From positions 1 through 64,000 of the forward strand of contig NZ_JTHP01000010.1 of the NCBI RefSeq assembly GCF_000943545.1: a stretch of DNA of 64,000 nt. Reading direction: 5' to 3'. Made by a program: the position numbers and the translations under genes. The first letter of the stretch is position 1. Each line of letters starts with the position of its first letter. A model generated the notes under the pieces. It made no database searches, was not told where the DNA came from, and was given only the letters and a program-made list of their open reading frames with translations. The DNA is from Paenibacillus terrae (GTDB taxonomy: Bacteria > Bacillota > Bacilli > Paenibacillales > Paenibacillaceae). This document shows, in pieces, positions 9,171 to 19,091 of the stretch.

Positions 9171-10976
9171 TTAGCTGTTTACTGAAATGAATTCCAGCAA
9201 AATGGTTTTGTCCACGCTTGCCAGCGGAATCGTCAGGCGATCGCCGTTTTTCAGTTCAAGACCACTGCCTGTATCTACAGCGCGTCCGGATTTTTCAATC
9301 GTAATCTCCGGAGTGCTGCACACCATGATACGGTCCTGATTGCCTGGCGTGAACACCACCTTATCGGTTTCGGCAAATTCCGGTGCCAGTTGCAGCAACT
9401 GGTGCAGATTGAATTTACCCCGGAAGGTGTTCAGCTTCTTGTATTGCGGATACGTTTTTTCGCCGGTATTTTCATCCCGAATTTCCAGTACGATTTGTCC
9501 GACGAAGCCACGATTGGCTTTTTTGACAGCCTTCCAGATGAAAAATGCGGCAACCAGCAGAACAAGCAGTCCCAGCCCTGCAAGAATGAGTGGCAGCAGC
9601 TTGGATTTCTCGGCAGGTGCTGCCGGCGCCGTCGTAGTACCGTTATTCGTGCCACTGCCCGCCGCAGCCTTGGCACTGATGGTCACAGGCTGGGTTTCAC
9701 GATAGAAGCTCTTTTCCTCTGCTCTGACGGTTAGTTCATAGTCATGCTCATCCGGTATCGTGTAGGAGCCAGTAAAGGCATCCCCCTCATTCTTCAATGG
9801 AACCTCATTCGTTGTACCGGAATCAAGGTCCTTGACCTTCAGAACTGCATTCATATTTGCATACAGTTCCTGATCCTGAAGCTGCTGGTTGTTACTCGTC
9901 AGGTAGGAACGAATTTGGACTGCGTCACCTTTTTTGTAAGCTTTGGCAAGCGGTGCGTCCAGTTTCAGTTCCAAATCATAGTTGAACACCAGATTAATAT
10001 CAATCTGATCCTGCTGGACTCCCTTGACCTGTAGCTTCCAGTCGCCAGCCACAGGCTTGAGCAACTTTATCAACGAGTAGCTTTTCGACTTGGACAGCAG
10101 TACATCACTTGAAGGAATCGGCTTGGTGTTGCCCGACGGGTCTATCAGTCTCGCATCCACCGGCTTGGAGGACATAATCGAAATGTTAGCCTCCAGCACG
10201 CTATCGTTCGGTACAGTTACTGTAACGTCCTGATAGTTGCCGTTAGCTGTAATAGACTGCAAGGGAACAACCTTCAGCTTCAAATTGCTGGCGAAAATTT
10301 CACTCAAGATGTTCGGCAGGTCATCCGCCGAGCTAGTAATAAAAGATTTACCGCCCGTTTGCTGCGCAATGTCTGCGAGCTTGTTTTTATTCAGTTTTCC
10401 ATCTGCATTCAAACCGATGGTGTAGATCGGAACGCCGCTATTTTTAGCTTCGGCCACAGCCTTCGCCATATCCTGATCGGATTGGCTTTCAGTTCTGCCC
10501 GTCGTTTTATTTAAATCGTTGTTACCATCGGCCAGCATGACGATCATAGGCGCGTGTCCCGCTGTCTTGCCATCCTGCAAAATGCGGATCGCTTCCTTGA
10601 CACCTACGGAGGTGTCAGTATACGCCCCCCGGTTCAGCCCGTCAATGAACGACTTCAGTTCCTGCTTGTCCGCTTCGGACGTAATATTAAGCAAAGCCTT
10701 CTCGCGCTGTACGACATCCGTATACGCTACAATGCCGACCTTGTCATTTTGCGTCGACAGCATATCAATGAACATTTTCATGGCTTCATTGCCAATTTTG
10801 CCTGGATCACTGGTGTTCATGGAATTACTCACATCGACGACCAGCACGGCATCCACCTTGGAGGCGGAGGTTGAAGCGGCATTCGCCATCTGCGGCTGCC
10901 ATACCGAAATTGAGGTCATGATCATTGCACATATGATTCCGATGACCAAAAACCATTTTCTGTCTCTACTAAACAT
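9171..10976 (-). CDS. Signal-peptide vWA protein with single membrane anchor
   Basis: A 601-residue first gene of the operon. A signal sequence (1-33, ending ANA) is followed by a vWA domain starting AVLVVDVSNSMN, with MIDAS residues D48, S50 and S52. A beta-rich middle region resembles the Ig-like modules that follow vWA domains. A single membrane helix lies at about 461-482. A cytosolic tail of about 115 residues has FHA-like spacing of strands (DKVVFTPGNQDRIMV, ELKNGDRLTI). This layout puts the vWA domain outside and the tail inside, so it could relay an external signal to the tubulin/GTPase proteins. AAAGGGG precedes the ATG. The FHA-like call is weak. Confidence 0.85.
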   Translation of the reverse strand: MFSRDRKWFLVIGIICAMIMTSISVWQPQMANAASTSASKVDAVLVVDVSNSMNTSDPGKIGNEAMKMFIDMLSTQNDKVGIVAYTDVVQREKALLNITSEADKQELKSFIDGLNRGAYTDTSVGVKEAIRILQDGKTAGHAPMIVMLADGNNDLNKTTGRTESQSDQDMAKAVAEAKNSGVPIYTIGLNADGKLNKNKLADIAQQTGGKSFITSSADDLPNILSEIFASNLKLKVVPLQSITANGNYQDVTVTVPNDSVLEANISIMSSKPVDARLIDPSGNTKPIPSSDVLLSKSKSYSLIKLLKPVAGDWKLQVKGVQQDQIDINLVFNYDLELKLDAPLAKAYKKGDAVQIRSYLTSNNQQLQDQELYANMNAVLKVKDLDSGTTNEVPLKNEGDAFTGSYTIPDEHDYELTVRAEEKSFYRETQPVTISAKAAAGSGTNNGTTTAPAAPAEKSKLLPLILAGLGLLVLLVAAFFIWKAVKKANRGFVGQIVLEIRDENTGEKTYPQYKKLNTFRGKFNLHQLLQLAPEFAETDKVVFTPGNQDRIMVCSTPEITIEKSGRAVDTGSGLELKNGDRLTIPLASVDKTILLEFISVNS

Positions 10977-11276
10977 CGCTTGTACCCCTTTGCCGGTTAG
11001 TTCTCATTCTAAATTACAGTTGTACTCCCCTACTATTAAATTATAATGAGTTTTACATGAGAGCCAGCTGAAAATGATGCCCGAATAGCCTGATTACAGC
11101 CAAGAAGCCTATTATACCGCGGAATTTTACCAATATCCTGCAGTAATGATATAATTATACCCCAACAAGGGCAATCGGGCACCAGCCTTCTCCTTTATAC
11201 GACAAAAATGACAGAAGCGAAACCCGCCCTTGTAAAATATCGCTGTAAAAATCTGAGCAGAAAGAGGAAGTACACT
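10977..11276. promoter_or_regulatory. Divergent promoter region of the tubulin/vWA operon
   Basis: This 300-bp gap separates the minus-strand operon from the plus-strand pair. On the minus strand TATAAT hexamers occur at 11111-11116 and 11040-11045, both without a convincing -35 box. On the plus strand a TATAAT near 11150 has a weak TTTACC 18 bp upstream. The two units therefore probably share control, but no operator could be identified. Confidence 0.4.
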
Positions 11277-11429
11277 ATGATCTCATACGGATGTTTGGCG
11301 ATTTTGTTTCTTTTTGTCGCCATCAAATTAATCACTTACTCTATACATAAAAAACGCGCTCCCTCGATTACACAAATGAACACCGAGCTTCTAGCCCTGC
11401 TGAACCGGAGAAGTGATCGCAATGAGTAG
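11277..11429 (+). CDS. Small single-pass membrane peptide (50 aa)
   Basis: A 50-residue protein starting at the ATG at 11277, chosen over the longer upstream start at 11208 because AAAGAGGAAG sits 6 bp before it. The N-terminal half (ISYGCLAILFLFVAIKLITY) is a membrane helix and the rest is a basic tail. The stop overlaps the next gene by 8 bp (ATGAGTAG), so the two are translationally coupled. It is divergent from the tubulin/vWA operon. No family recognised; it could be an accessory subunit of the following membrane protein. Confidence 0.6.
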   Translation: MISYGCLAILFLFVAIKLITYSIHKKRAPSITQMNTELLALLNRRSDRNE

Positions 11430-12339
11430 TGCCAAACAGCCTGTACAATTTCGTCCGTTTATCCACACCGAGCATGCGTACCAAAAGCTGCGGATCTGCA
11501 AGCGTTGCGGACAGTTTACTGCCCTATGGGAAGATAAATGTACGTCTTGCGGTCGCGATGCACTGGTGCCTGTAGAGCAATATGCCCACCACAGAGCCAA
11601 GCTCTATTTTCGCAAGGACCTTGCCTTTGGCATCGTATTGCTGGTCGCCGCCGTCTTTTTCGGCCATTCCACCCAGCAAATGCTCCTGTGTGGTACGGTT
11701 GGCGCACTTCTCCTTCTACCCTTGGTGCTTTTACAGCAGCGTATTCGTCCCTATGAGCAGCGCAGGCAGCTTATACGCCTGTTCAGAGGCCGCATTGAGC
11801 AGATTAAAGAGGGCCTGAACATCAATCATAAAAATGCGGTTTCCCTGCGACAGCTCAGCGAGCGTGTCTCCTATGAAATGCTGCGCGAGATTGCCGTACT
11901 CATCCACAACGACCGGATAAGGCTCCAGCAGGTCGCCTTGCTGCAATCTTTTGTACTCCGCAAGGATATGGAGCTAACGCTCGACCCTCTCCTGATCAAA
12001 AGCTTTGAGCCGCTTATGGTCAGATATATCGGAGAGATTGCCAGATTAAATCGCGAGCTAATTAAGGATCGGACGTTCCGTTACGTGACCTTTTATGAAC
12101 GCCGCATTCTGGAAATGGCAGGAGGCGAGGATATTCTCGTCCGTGTTGCCAGTGCGGCTGTCCGTAAAAAGCGCTACGTGGTCACGCACTCCGGTTTTAT
12201 TTCCAGATATGTGCGCAAACTGCCGAAGGAACGAGTTCAGCGTTTATATCATATCATTCAGGAGAATCCTTATGAACCCTTTGGCGATTTGGCCGATGAG
12301 GTCAAGATCGTATATCTGATGGAGCAGTATAAAAACTGA
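11422..12339 (+). CDS. Zinc-ribbon membrane protein divergent from tubulin operon
   Basis: A 305-residue protein; the ATG at 11422 lies 8 bp after GGAGAAG, better than the GTG at 11413. Residues C26, C29, C40 and C43 form a CxxC-N10-CxxC zinc ribbon. Two hydrophobic helices follow (about 67-83 and 86-104). The remaining 200 residues are charged and helical, with a possible winged-helix feel near 120-170 (AVSLRQLSERVSYEMLREIAVLI). The GTPase at the other end of the locus also carries a zinc ribbon, which hints at a shared partner. I do not recognise the family; location suggests a role in the tubulin/vWA system. Confidence 0.7.
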   Translation: MSSAKQPVQFRPFIHTEHAYQKLRICKRCGQFTALWEDKCTSCGRDALVPVEQYAHHRAKLYFRKDLAFGIVLLVAAVFFGHSTQQMLLCGTVGALLLLPLVLLQQRIRPYEQRRQLIRLFRGRIEQIKEGLNINHKNAVSLRQLSERVSYEMLREIAVLIHNDRIRLQQVALLQSFVLRKDMELTLDPLLIKSFEPLMVRYIGEIARLNRELIKDRTFRYVTFYERRILEMAGGEDILVRVASAAVRKKRYVVTHSGFISRYVRKLPKERVQRLYHIIQENPYEPFGDLADEVKIVYLMEQYKN

Positions 12340-12405
12340 TCTGTCCTAACGCCCTTCTATATATGACGTCATTACCATGACAAACCACTGCAATGAAGCA
12401 GCAAA

Positions 12406-12447
12406 AAAAACCGTCAGGATCGCCAGCGTGCCTCCGGACGGTTTTTA
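12406..12447. terminator. Bidirectional intrinsic terminator
   Basis: AAAAACCGTC pairs with GACGGTTTTT around a loop that itself pairs partly. A-run on the left and T-run on the right let it stop both the plus-strand zinc-ribbon gene and the convergent minus-strand esterase gene. Confidence 0.85.
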
Positions 12448-12462
12448 ATTACGGCTTTTGGA

Positions 12463-15210
12463 TCAGCCTTGCAGCTTTTGCTGCGCATGATTTATGGAAG
12501 TAAAATTAAAAGCACGCACACCCTTGCTGTCATACACGATAATATCCTTGTTCAAATACGGGTGCAGACCGTTAAAATAACCGGGCATAATCAGTCTGCG
12601 CGTGAACAGGTTTTTACCTAGCATGCGGGGAGAATTGGTGGCCACAACAAGCATTTGTTGGCTTGTGGACCACGGGGCAGGCTGGATATACGAAAGACAA
12701 TACTCGCCTGCCGTAAAATCGCCGTCCAGTATATACCCTTTTTCCGTACAGGTGATCTGCAAATGGGCTTGATGCCGCTGAAGCAGCTCATGTCTGGACA
12801 AGCCTGAGGTGATACAGATCACGTTACTGTCAGCCAGTTCTTCCTCCGAAATCATGTGAGAAGCCACCACTGGATAATGAACGCCAATATACGGATTCCA
12901 GGTCGCTGTCCGAGGGCTGGCCAAAGCCTTTGCCGTCCGTTTTACCGCCTGCTCTTCTTCGGGTGTAGCATAGCTGGAGGGAAGGACAATGTGCAGGCGA
13001 CCCATATAAACGTCGAGCACTCCCATACCATAGCCAGAAGGATTCCGACCTGCGCTTTTTAACCTGAACATTGCCGTTTCGTCATCCGTTTCTTTTCCAA
13101 AACTTCCATACGTTTCGCTACCCCGTTCAGCAATCAATCGATATTCAGGTGAGGGGCGTTCCCGCGACTCTATTTTAACGAAGCGAAAGCGGTTATATTC
13201 TAGCAAATCCAACACGAAAATCCGCGCTCCAATATGGACATGGGCAAGCTCCAATGGCAGGAGTTCATGTGAGAGGTGAATGATAAATTCATCGGCGTGG
13301 ACGGCTCTAATATCCAGTTTACCCGTTTTGCTCAATTCACCGTACAGCTCGGCGTATTCCTCGTTTTCATCCGCTTGCGTCAGCTCCAGCCAATATGCGC
13401 GATTATGTCTCCCCCGCTCCGTTCGGTAGGCAATACGCTGAGGTACCATCACTCTCTTCCATTGCATAAGCCAGCTCAGTACACCGTCCAAAAGCCTCAG
13501 CTCATGCGTGTCCCAATGGTTGGCACACCGTTCTACTACTCCTTTATAATGGTCGGATGAAAGCTCAGTTTCAGGAGCCGTATAAGCTTGCGCAAACAAG
13601 TAATCCTGATCTCCAACCATATTGAATATGGGCATATTCAGTAAGTTCATCAGATGCTTCGGATGCGGTGAGCCAGCAATGACGGCAATAGCCGCAAAAC
13701 GCGAAGGATAAGCCTGTGCCATCGCCCAGGCAGCGTATGCGCCGTTAGAATAACCCGTCAGATAGATTCGGTCTTCTTCCACCCGGTACGCTTGCAGAAT
13801 AACATCCAGCGCCTCCAGAAAAGCGGCTTCGCCAATGTAACTGCCCAGCGTAACTCCACGGCACGAAAAAGTGACGAATATCGCTTCCTCTTCCCAGCCC
13901 TGTCCAAAGCCCCGTTTCTGAAAATCCGGCAGACCCAGCTCATATCGTTTGCCCGGCATCAGGACGATGAGAGGATACTGCCGATCCGCCGAATAGTTTC
14001 GGGGAAGCTGTATCGTGTAGCGTTGCAGGCTGTTGTCCAAACGAGAGACAAAAAAGCCTTCGCCAATCCCGTCAGGGCACAAAAGGATGTTATCTTTCCG
14101 AGATGGATGCTGAGGCCGTTCCGTATATGCATGTGTGAAAATCCGTTTTAGCAGCTTGATATATTCCCGCACTATGCGATAATCCCAGATTTCAAAAGGG
14201 TCTTCCGGCAAAGCCGTTAACCTTTTCAGTTCCTCCAGCAAGCCTTCTGCCTGTAAATTCCTCACAGAGCCGGGAGCATCTATATTATAAAAATGATTAT
14301 ACTGGTCGTACTCTTCTTGCAAACCCTCCACAACCGCCGACAAAGGCCGCACAAGCATCGAGTACACAAAATAATGCTCTCTTGCCTCATGGTCCTGATA
14401 TGTAACCGTAAAATGCAGCATTCCCGTATTCCCGGTAACTTCCTCATTCCAAACATATTGCTGCTCCTGTTCCCAAACCGCCTGAAACCGGTCCAGCAGC
14501 GTCCCCTCATCATTCGTTACCTCGACCCATAACGGCTGATCTACAGGAAGATCTATGCGATCCTTGCGCAGCAAATAAAACAAGACCGGACTGTCTTCTC
14601 CCTCCCTGCCAGCGGGTTTCTCCACCTCCAGCCATGTCATATGAAAACGTATATTGCGCTCTACGAATTCCTGATGCAGCTCCGCCACATCTGCACTGTC
14701 ATAAATATGAGTTCCACTAATCCGAATAGAGCGAGCTTCATCGGGAATAAAGGCTGCAACGACCACCACCGTATGATTACCTTCCTCCAAATACAAGCGC
14801 AAAGGACCGGATTCCGCATATACCAATATGCCGTCCACCCAAATTTGTCCTGTTCCTTCAAACGGTCTGAAAATAACTTCCTGTGCTGCCGCGCAGCGGA
14901 GATTCGAAACCAGCAAAAGCCTTTCTTGCTCAGTCAAGGGCGGAAAGACACCTAAATTCAATTCGGCGTTTCGAGGGTCCAGCTCAGTTAATAAGCGGCA
15001 CGCTACCTTTCCTCCAGCCGAAAGCTCCAGTCCTTCTTCATTACAAGCCCTTTCCAAATCCCATTCCTCAGGGGTAAAATGATCAGACCATGCCCTACCC
15101 ACACCGCAATTTTCCGGCAGCTTGACCGGACCGACTGCATAAGCAGACGTCAGACGAACCGGATGATCCAACAGCACAGTTGTCGCTTTTTCCAGATGCG
15201 TGAACCTCAT
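12463..15210 (-). CDS. Large alpha/beta-hydrolase (esterase/depolymerase-like)
   Basis: A 915-residue protein with no signal peptide. A hydrolase domain begins near residue 395 (RYTIQLPRNYSADRQYPLIVLMPG) and carries the nucleophile motif GYSNG at 486-490 (Ser488), followed by GDQDYLF (533-539) as a likely acid site and a candidate His at 565 or 569. This order resembles PHB-depolymerase/feruloyl-esterase and S9-type hydrolases. The 390-residue N-terminal part looks like beta-sandwich modules, and the C-terminal 300 residues have no recognised motif. It is monocistronic, with GGAGGGGG before ATG. The substrate is unknown; an acyl-ester or peptide bond is likely. Confidence 0.72.
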   Translation of the reverse strand: MRFTHLEKATTVLLDHPVRLTSAYAVGPVKLPENCGVGRAWSDHFTPEEWDLERACNEEGLELSAGGKVACRLLTELDPRNAELNLGVFPPLTEQERLLLVSNLRCAAAQEVIFRPFEGTGQIWVDGILVYAESGPLRLYLEEGNHTVVVVAAFIPDEARSIRISGTHIYDSADVAELHQEFVERNIRFHMTWLEVEKPAGREGEDSPVLFYLLRKDRIDLPVDQPLWVEVTNDEGTLLDRFQAVWEQEQQYVWNEEVTGNTGMLHFTVTYQDHEAREHYFVYSMLVRPLSAVVEGLQEEYDQYNHFYNIDAPGSVRNLQAEGLLEELKRLTALPEDPFEIWDYRIVREYIKLLKRIFTHAYTERPQHPSRKDNILLCPDGIGEGFFVSRLDNSLQRYTIQLPRNYSADRQYPLIVLMPGKRYELGLPDFQKRGFGQGWEEEAIFVTFSCRGVTLGSYIGEAAFLEALDVILQAYRVEEDRIYLTGYSNGAYAAWAMAQAYPSRFAAIAVIAGSPHPKHLMNLLNMPIFNMVGDQDYLFAQAYTAPETELSSDHYKGVVERCANHWDTHELRLLDGVLSWLMQWKRVMVPQRIAYRTERGRHNRAYWLELTQADENEEYAELYGELSKTGKLDIRAVHADEFIIHLSHELLPLELAHVHIGARIFVLDLLEYNRFRFVKIESRERPSPEYRLIAERGSETYGSFGKETDDETAMFRLKSAGRNPSGYGMGVLDVYMGRLHIVLPSSYATPEEEQAVKRTAKALASPRTATWNPYIGVHYPVVASHMISEEELADSNVICITSGLSRHELLQRHQAHLQITCTEKGYILDGDFTAGEYCLSYIQPAPWSTSQQMLVVATNSPRMLGKNLFTRRLIMPGYFNGLHPYLNKDIIVYDSKGVRAFNFTSINHAQQKLQG

Positions 15211-15506
15211 AACATTCCCCCTCCAGGTTTTTTGTTTCCTCAGAGACGTCGCGATAATACTCCGTTAACATTCATTTTAACTATATAAAGCTATTCGTTA
15301 TCGCCTTTGCGTACTCCTTTCTTCTCTCAAAAAAAGAAGCTATTCTTAAAAACAAAAAAACGAAGAAAGCAGAGTGCTTAACTTCGTTATTGAAAATTTC
15401 TATACTTATAAACCTGTTTTTAGCTGTCATGATTATTGCTATCTCTACTAGGGTATAGTATGTTTAGGAAGAAGTTACTATTTCCAAATGATGAGGAGGG
15501 AAAACA
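15211..15506. other. Intergenic region before the Met-rich gene
   Basis: No gene is seen here. The region holds the minus-strand terminator at 15352-15387 and the leader of the Met-rich gene. A TATAGT near 15453 could be a -10 box, but no -35 box at normal spacing is visible. Confidence 0.5.
15352..15387 (-). terminator. Minus-strand intrinsic terminator
   Basis: On the minus strand AACGAAG pairs with CTTCGTT, with an inner AAGC/GCTT stem, followed by seven T. The nearest minus-strand gene upstream is the 112-aa gene at 15835-16173, so its transcript would run antisense through the Met-rich gene before stopping here. Confidence 0.75.
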
Positions 15507-15719
15507 ATGGAAAAGATGTGTATGGAAATGATGATGATGATGTGTATGGAAGACATGATGGCTAAAATGAAAAGCATGAACATGTGCATGGAAAAAATGT
15601 CGGATATGGATATGATAGACATGAACATGGATATGATGATGACTAAAATGCAAGAATGCGACGAAATGATGACGATGATGATGAAAATGATGCGCGACAT
15701 GAAACAAACTTCAAAATAA
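15507..15719 (+). CDS. Methionine-rich small protein (32 Met in 70 aa)
   Basis: A 70-residue cytosolic protein in which 32 residues are methionine, with a run of five Met at 8-12 and many MxM, MxxM and MDM spacings. Four cysteines (C5, C13, C27, C51) and many Asp, Glu and Lys make up most of the rest; there are no aromatic residues or prolines. GAGGAGGG lies 6 bp before the ATG and an intrinsic terminator follows 48 bp after the stop, so this is a real transcription unit rather than a low-complexity accident. Thioether clusters bind Cu(I) and scavenge oxidants in known proteins, so copper binding or a methionine/oxidant store is plausible. No homologue recognised. Confidence 0.72.
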   Translation: MEKMCMEMMMMMCMEDMMAKMKSMNMCMEKMSDMDMIDMNMDMMMTKMQECDEMMTMMMKMMRDMKQTSK

Positions 15720-15766
15720 TTTCTTTGTATTGAGCATTATTTTTTAACTGATTTTCGCAAATTCTT

Positions 15767-15799
15767 GGCATTGCAGTTACAGCTGCATGCCTTTTTTTA
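15767..15799 (+). terminator. Terminator of the Met-rich gene
   Basis: GGCAT(T)GCAG pairs with CTGCATGCC with one bulged T, then seven T on the plus strand. The minus strand has no T-run here, so the convergent gene is not stopped. Confidence 0.8.
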
Positions 15800-15834
15800 T
15801 CTAGTTTTGTTATATTTATTGGTATGCCGAACCC

Positions 15835-16173
15835 TTAATAATGTGCATATCTCGCTTGAATTTGCTTTTCTAACTTGATGCGTTCCAGCTTCAGTTCCCA
15901 AATCTGTTCGCTCCACGAATTTCTCTCTACCGAATTATTACTATTTCGTAAAAGATCAAACAACTCCAATAATCTATCGTTGATCTGGTCAAAATGCTGC
16001 CAAAGCGCATTGATTTCAGAATCTTTAGTCTCTCTGCCATTCTCCAGCAATTGATGCTGTAAGGCTTCTTTAAGCTCTTGCTGCCACTCTGTATCGTTTA
16101 ATTGTTTCGCATAATTAAGTAGATCCAAATAGTCATCCACTTGCAGATAGCTATGTGTTTTTATCAGTTGCAT
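15835..16173 (-). CDS. Hypothetical helical protein (112 aa)
   Basis: A 112-residue protein; the start at 16173 (MQLIKTHS) follows AAGGAGAG at good spacing, better than the ATG eight codons upstream. It is charged and helical with a probable coiled coil in the second half (LWQHFDQINDRLLELFDLL). No membrane helix, signal or metal motif is seen and I do not recognise the family. It is monocistronic, convergent with the Met-rich gene and lacking its own terminator before it. Confidence 0.6.
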   Translation of the reverse strand: MQLIKTHSYLQVDDYLDLLNYAKQLNDTEWQQELKEALQHQLLENGRETKDSEINALWQHFDQINDRLLELFDLLRNSNNSVERNSWSEQIWELKLERIKLEKQIQARYAHY

Positions 16174-16257
16174 ATTGTCTCTCTCCTTATGATGCACCCT
16201 ATTACCAAGTATTATACTCGGTTATATAGGGAAATCAATACCTTCTTCCACATTTTC

Positions 16258-16288
16258 AAAAAAAAGAGGCGGCCTCAGCCACCCCTTC
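16258..16288 (-). terminator. Terminator of mccAB
   Basis: On the minus strand AGGGGTGGC pairs with GCCGCCTCT across TGAG, followed by eight T. It lies 16 bp after the mccB stop. Confidence 0.82.
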
Positions 16289-16303
16289 CTTTTCAAACGA
16301 TTC

Positions 16304-18365
<2,062 letters not shown>

Positions 18366-18428
18366 GATTTCAAGCTCCTTTTAATGGCGAATCCTAATAA
18401 ACCAATGGTCAAAAATACAGACCTATTG

Positions 18429-18520
18429 TCGGAGAAGTTCGCTATCATCTCCGAGAAAACACAGTAATACGGTAAGTATTGACGCAATAAGATTTTATGT
18501 GTATTTGAAGCTTTTGTCAA
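18429..18520 (-). promoter_or_regulatory. mccA promoter and structured leader
   Basis: On the minus strand TTGACA (18515-18520), a 17-bp spacer and TAAAAT (18492-18497) form a strong sigma-A promoter. Just downstream of the -10 box is an inverted repeat AATAC-N5-GTATT (about 18467-18481), placed like an operator. Further on, TCGGAGA/TCTCCGA (about 18429-18454) can fold as a hairpin in the leader of about 120 nt. In Bacillus mccAB is controlled by CymR; I could not match this site to the CymR consensus with confidence. Confidence 0.7.
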
Positions 18521-18614
18521 ATGACATCCTTCACAGCACCCACACCCCTGACCTTCTTCCTCGATATGATAGATGGTATGTTCACAATGCCTACAATTAT
18601 GAGGAGGATTCCAT

Positions 18615-18977
18615 ATGGGAAAGCAATTCATTAAAATAGCTGCTGTGTATTTTGCCCTCAGTGCGCTGCTTAGTGTGATTATTGACGTGTCGGGCGATTA
18701 CAGCCTGTCCAGCGTTCAGTCTCATATTCATTTGCTCGGTTGGACGGCTCTCGGAATGATAGGTTTGATCTATGTGGCCTTTCCTGCACTTTCGGTTACT
18801 GTGCTGGCACGCGTCCATTTTTGGCTGCATAATATCGGCTTGCCGGTGCTGGTATTAGCAATTGTAGCCAAAAAGTACGGGGTGCCTGATATTGGAGTTT
18901 TGATCATCATGGGGTGGGTACTACTGGCGGCCGGAGTTGTGCTGTTTATGGTGAATGTGTGGGACAGACTGCGCTGA
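18615..18977 (+). CDS. 4-TM protein resembling heme-copper oxidase subunit I
   Basis: A 120-residue membrane protein with four predicted helices and GAGGAGG before ATG. HIHLLGWTALGMIGLIYVAF and HFWLHNIG resemble the helix-II histidine region and a later helix of NorB/cytochrome oxidase subunit I. Full-length subunit I has 12 or more helices, so this is a small homologue or derivative that lacks the copper site. It is transcribed alone, divergent from mccAB. A heme-binding or sensing role is possible but not shown. Confidence 0.65.
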   Translation: MGKQFIKIAAVYFALSALLSVIIDVSGDYSLSSVQSHIHLLGWTALGMIGLIYVAFPALSVTVLARVHFWLHNIGLPVLVLAIVAKKYGVPDIGVLIIMGWVLLAAGVVLFMVNVWDRLR

Positions 18978-19007
18978 GACAGACGGATATTCCTTGAAAG
19001 AGCATGA

Positions 19008-19044
19008 AAAAAAGGAGCCTGATCCATTACATCAGGACTCCTTT
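19008..19044. terminator. Intrinsic terminator between convergent genes
   Basis: AAAGGAG and CTGAT pair with ATCAG and CTCCTTT, with a short internal mismatch and A/T-runs at both ends. It can serve the plus-strand 4-TM gene and the minus-strand DUF6509-like gene. Confidence 0.7.
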
Positions 19045-19091
19045 ACATACTTCGTTATAAGGTGGCTATCATAGCCAAGCGGTCTATTACG

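Noticed and set aside
15420..15707. His-rich 95-codon reading frame antisense to the Met-rich gene
   Set aside because: CAT is the reverse complement of ATG, so a Met-rich gene always gives a His-rich shadow. The TTG start has no ribosome site.
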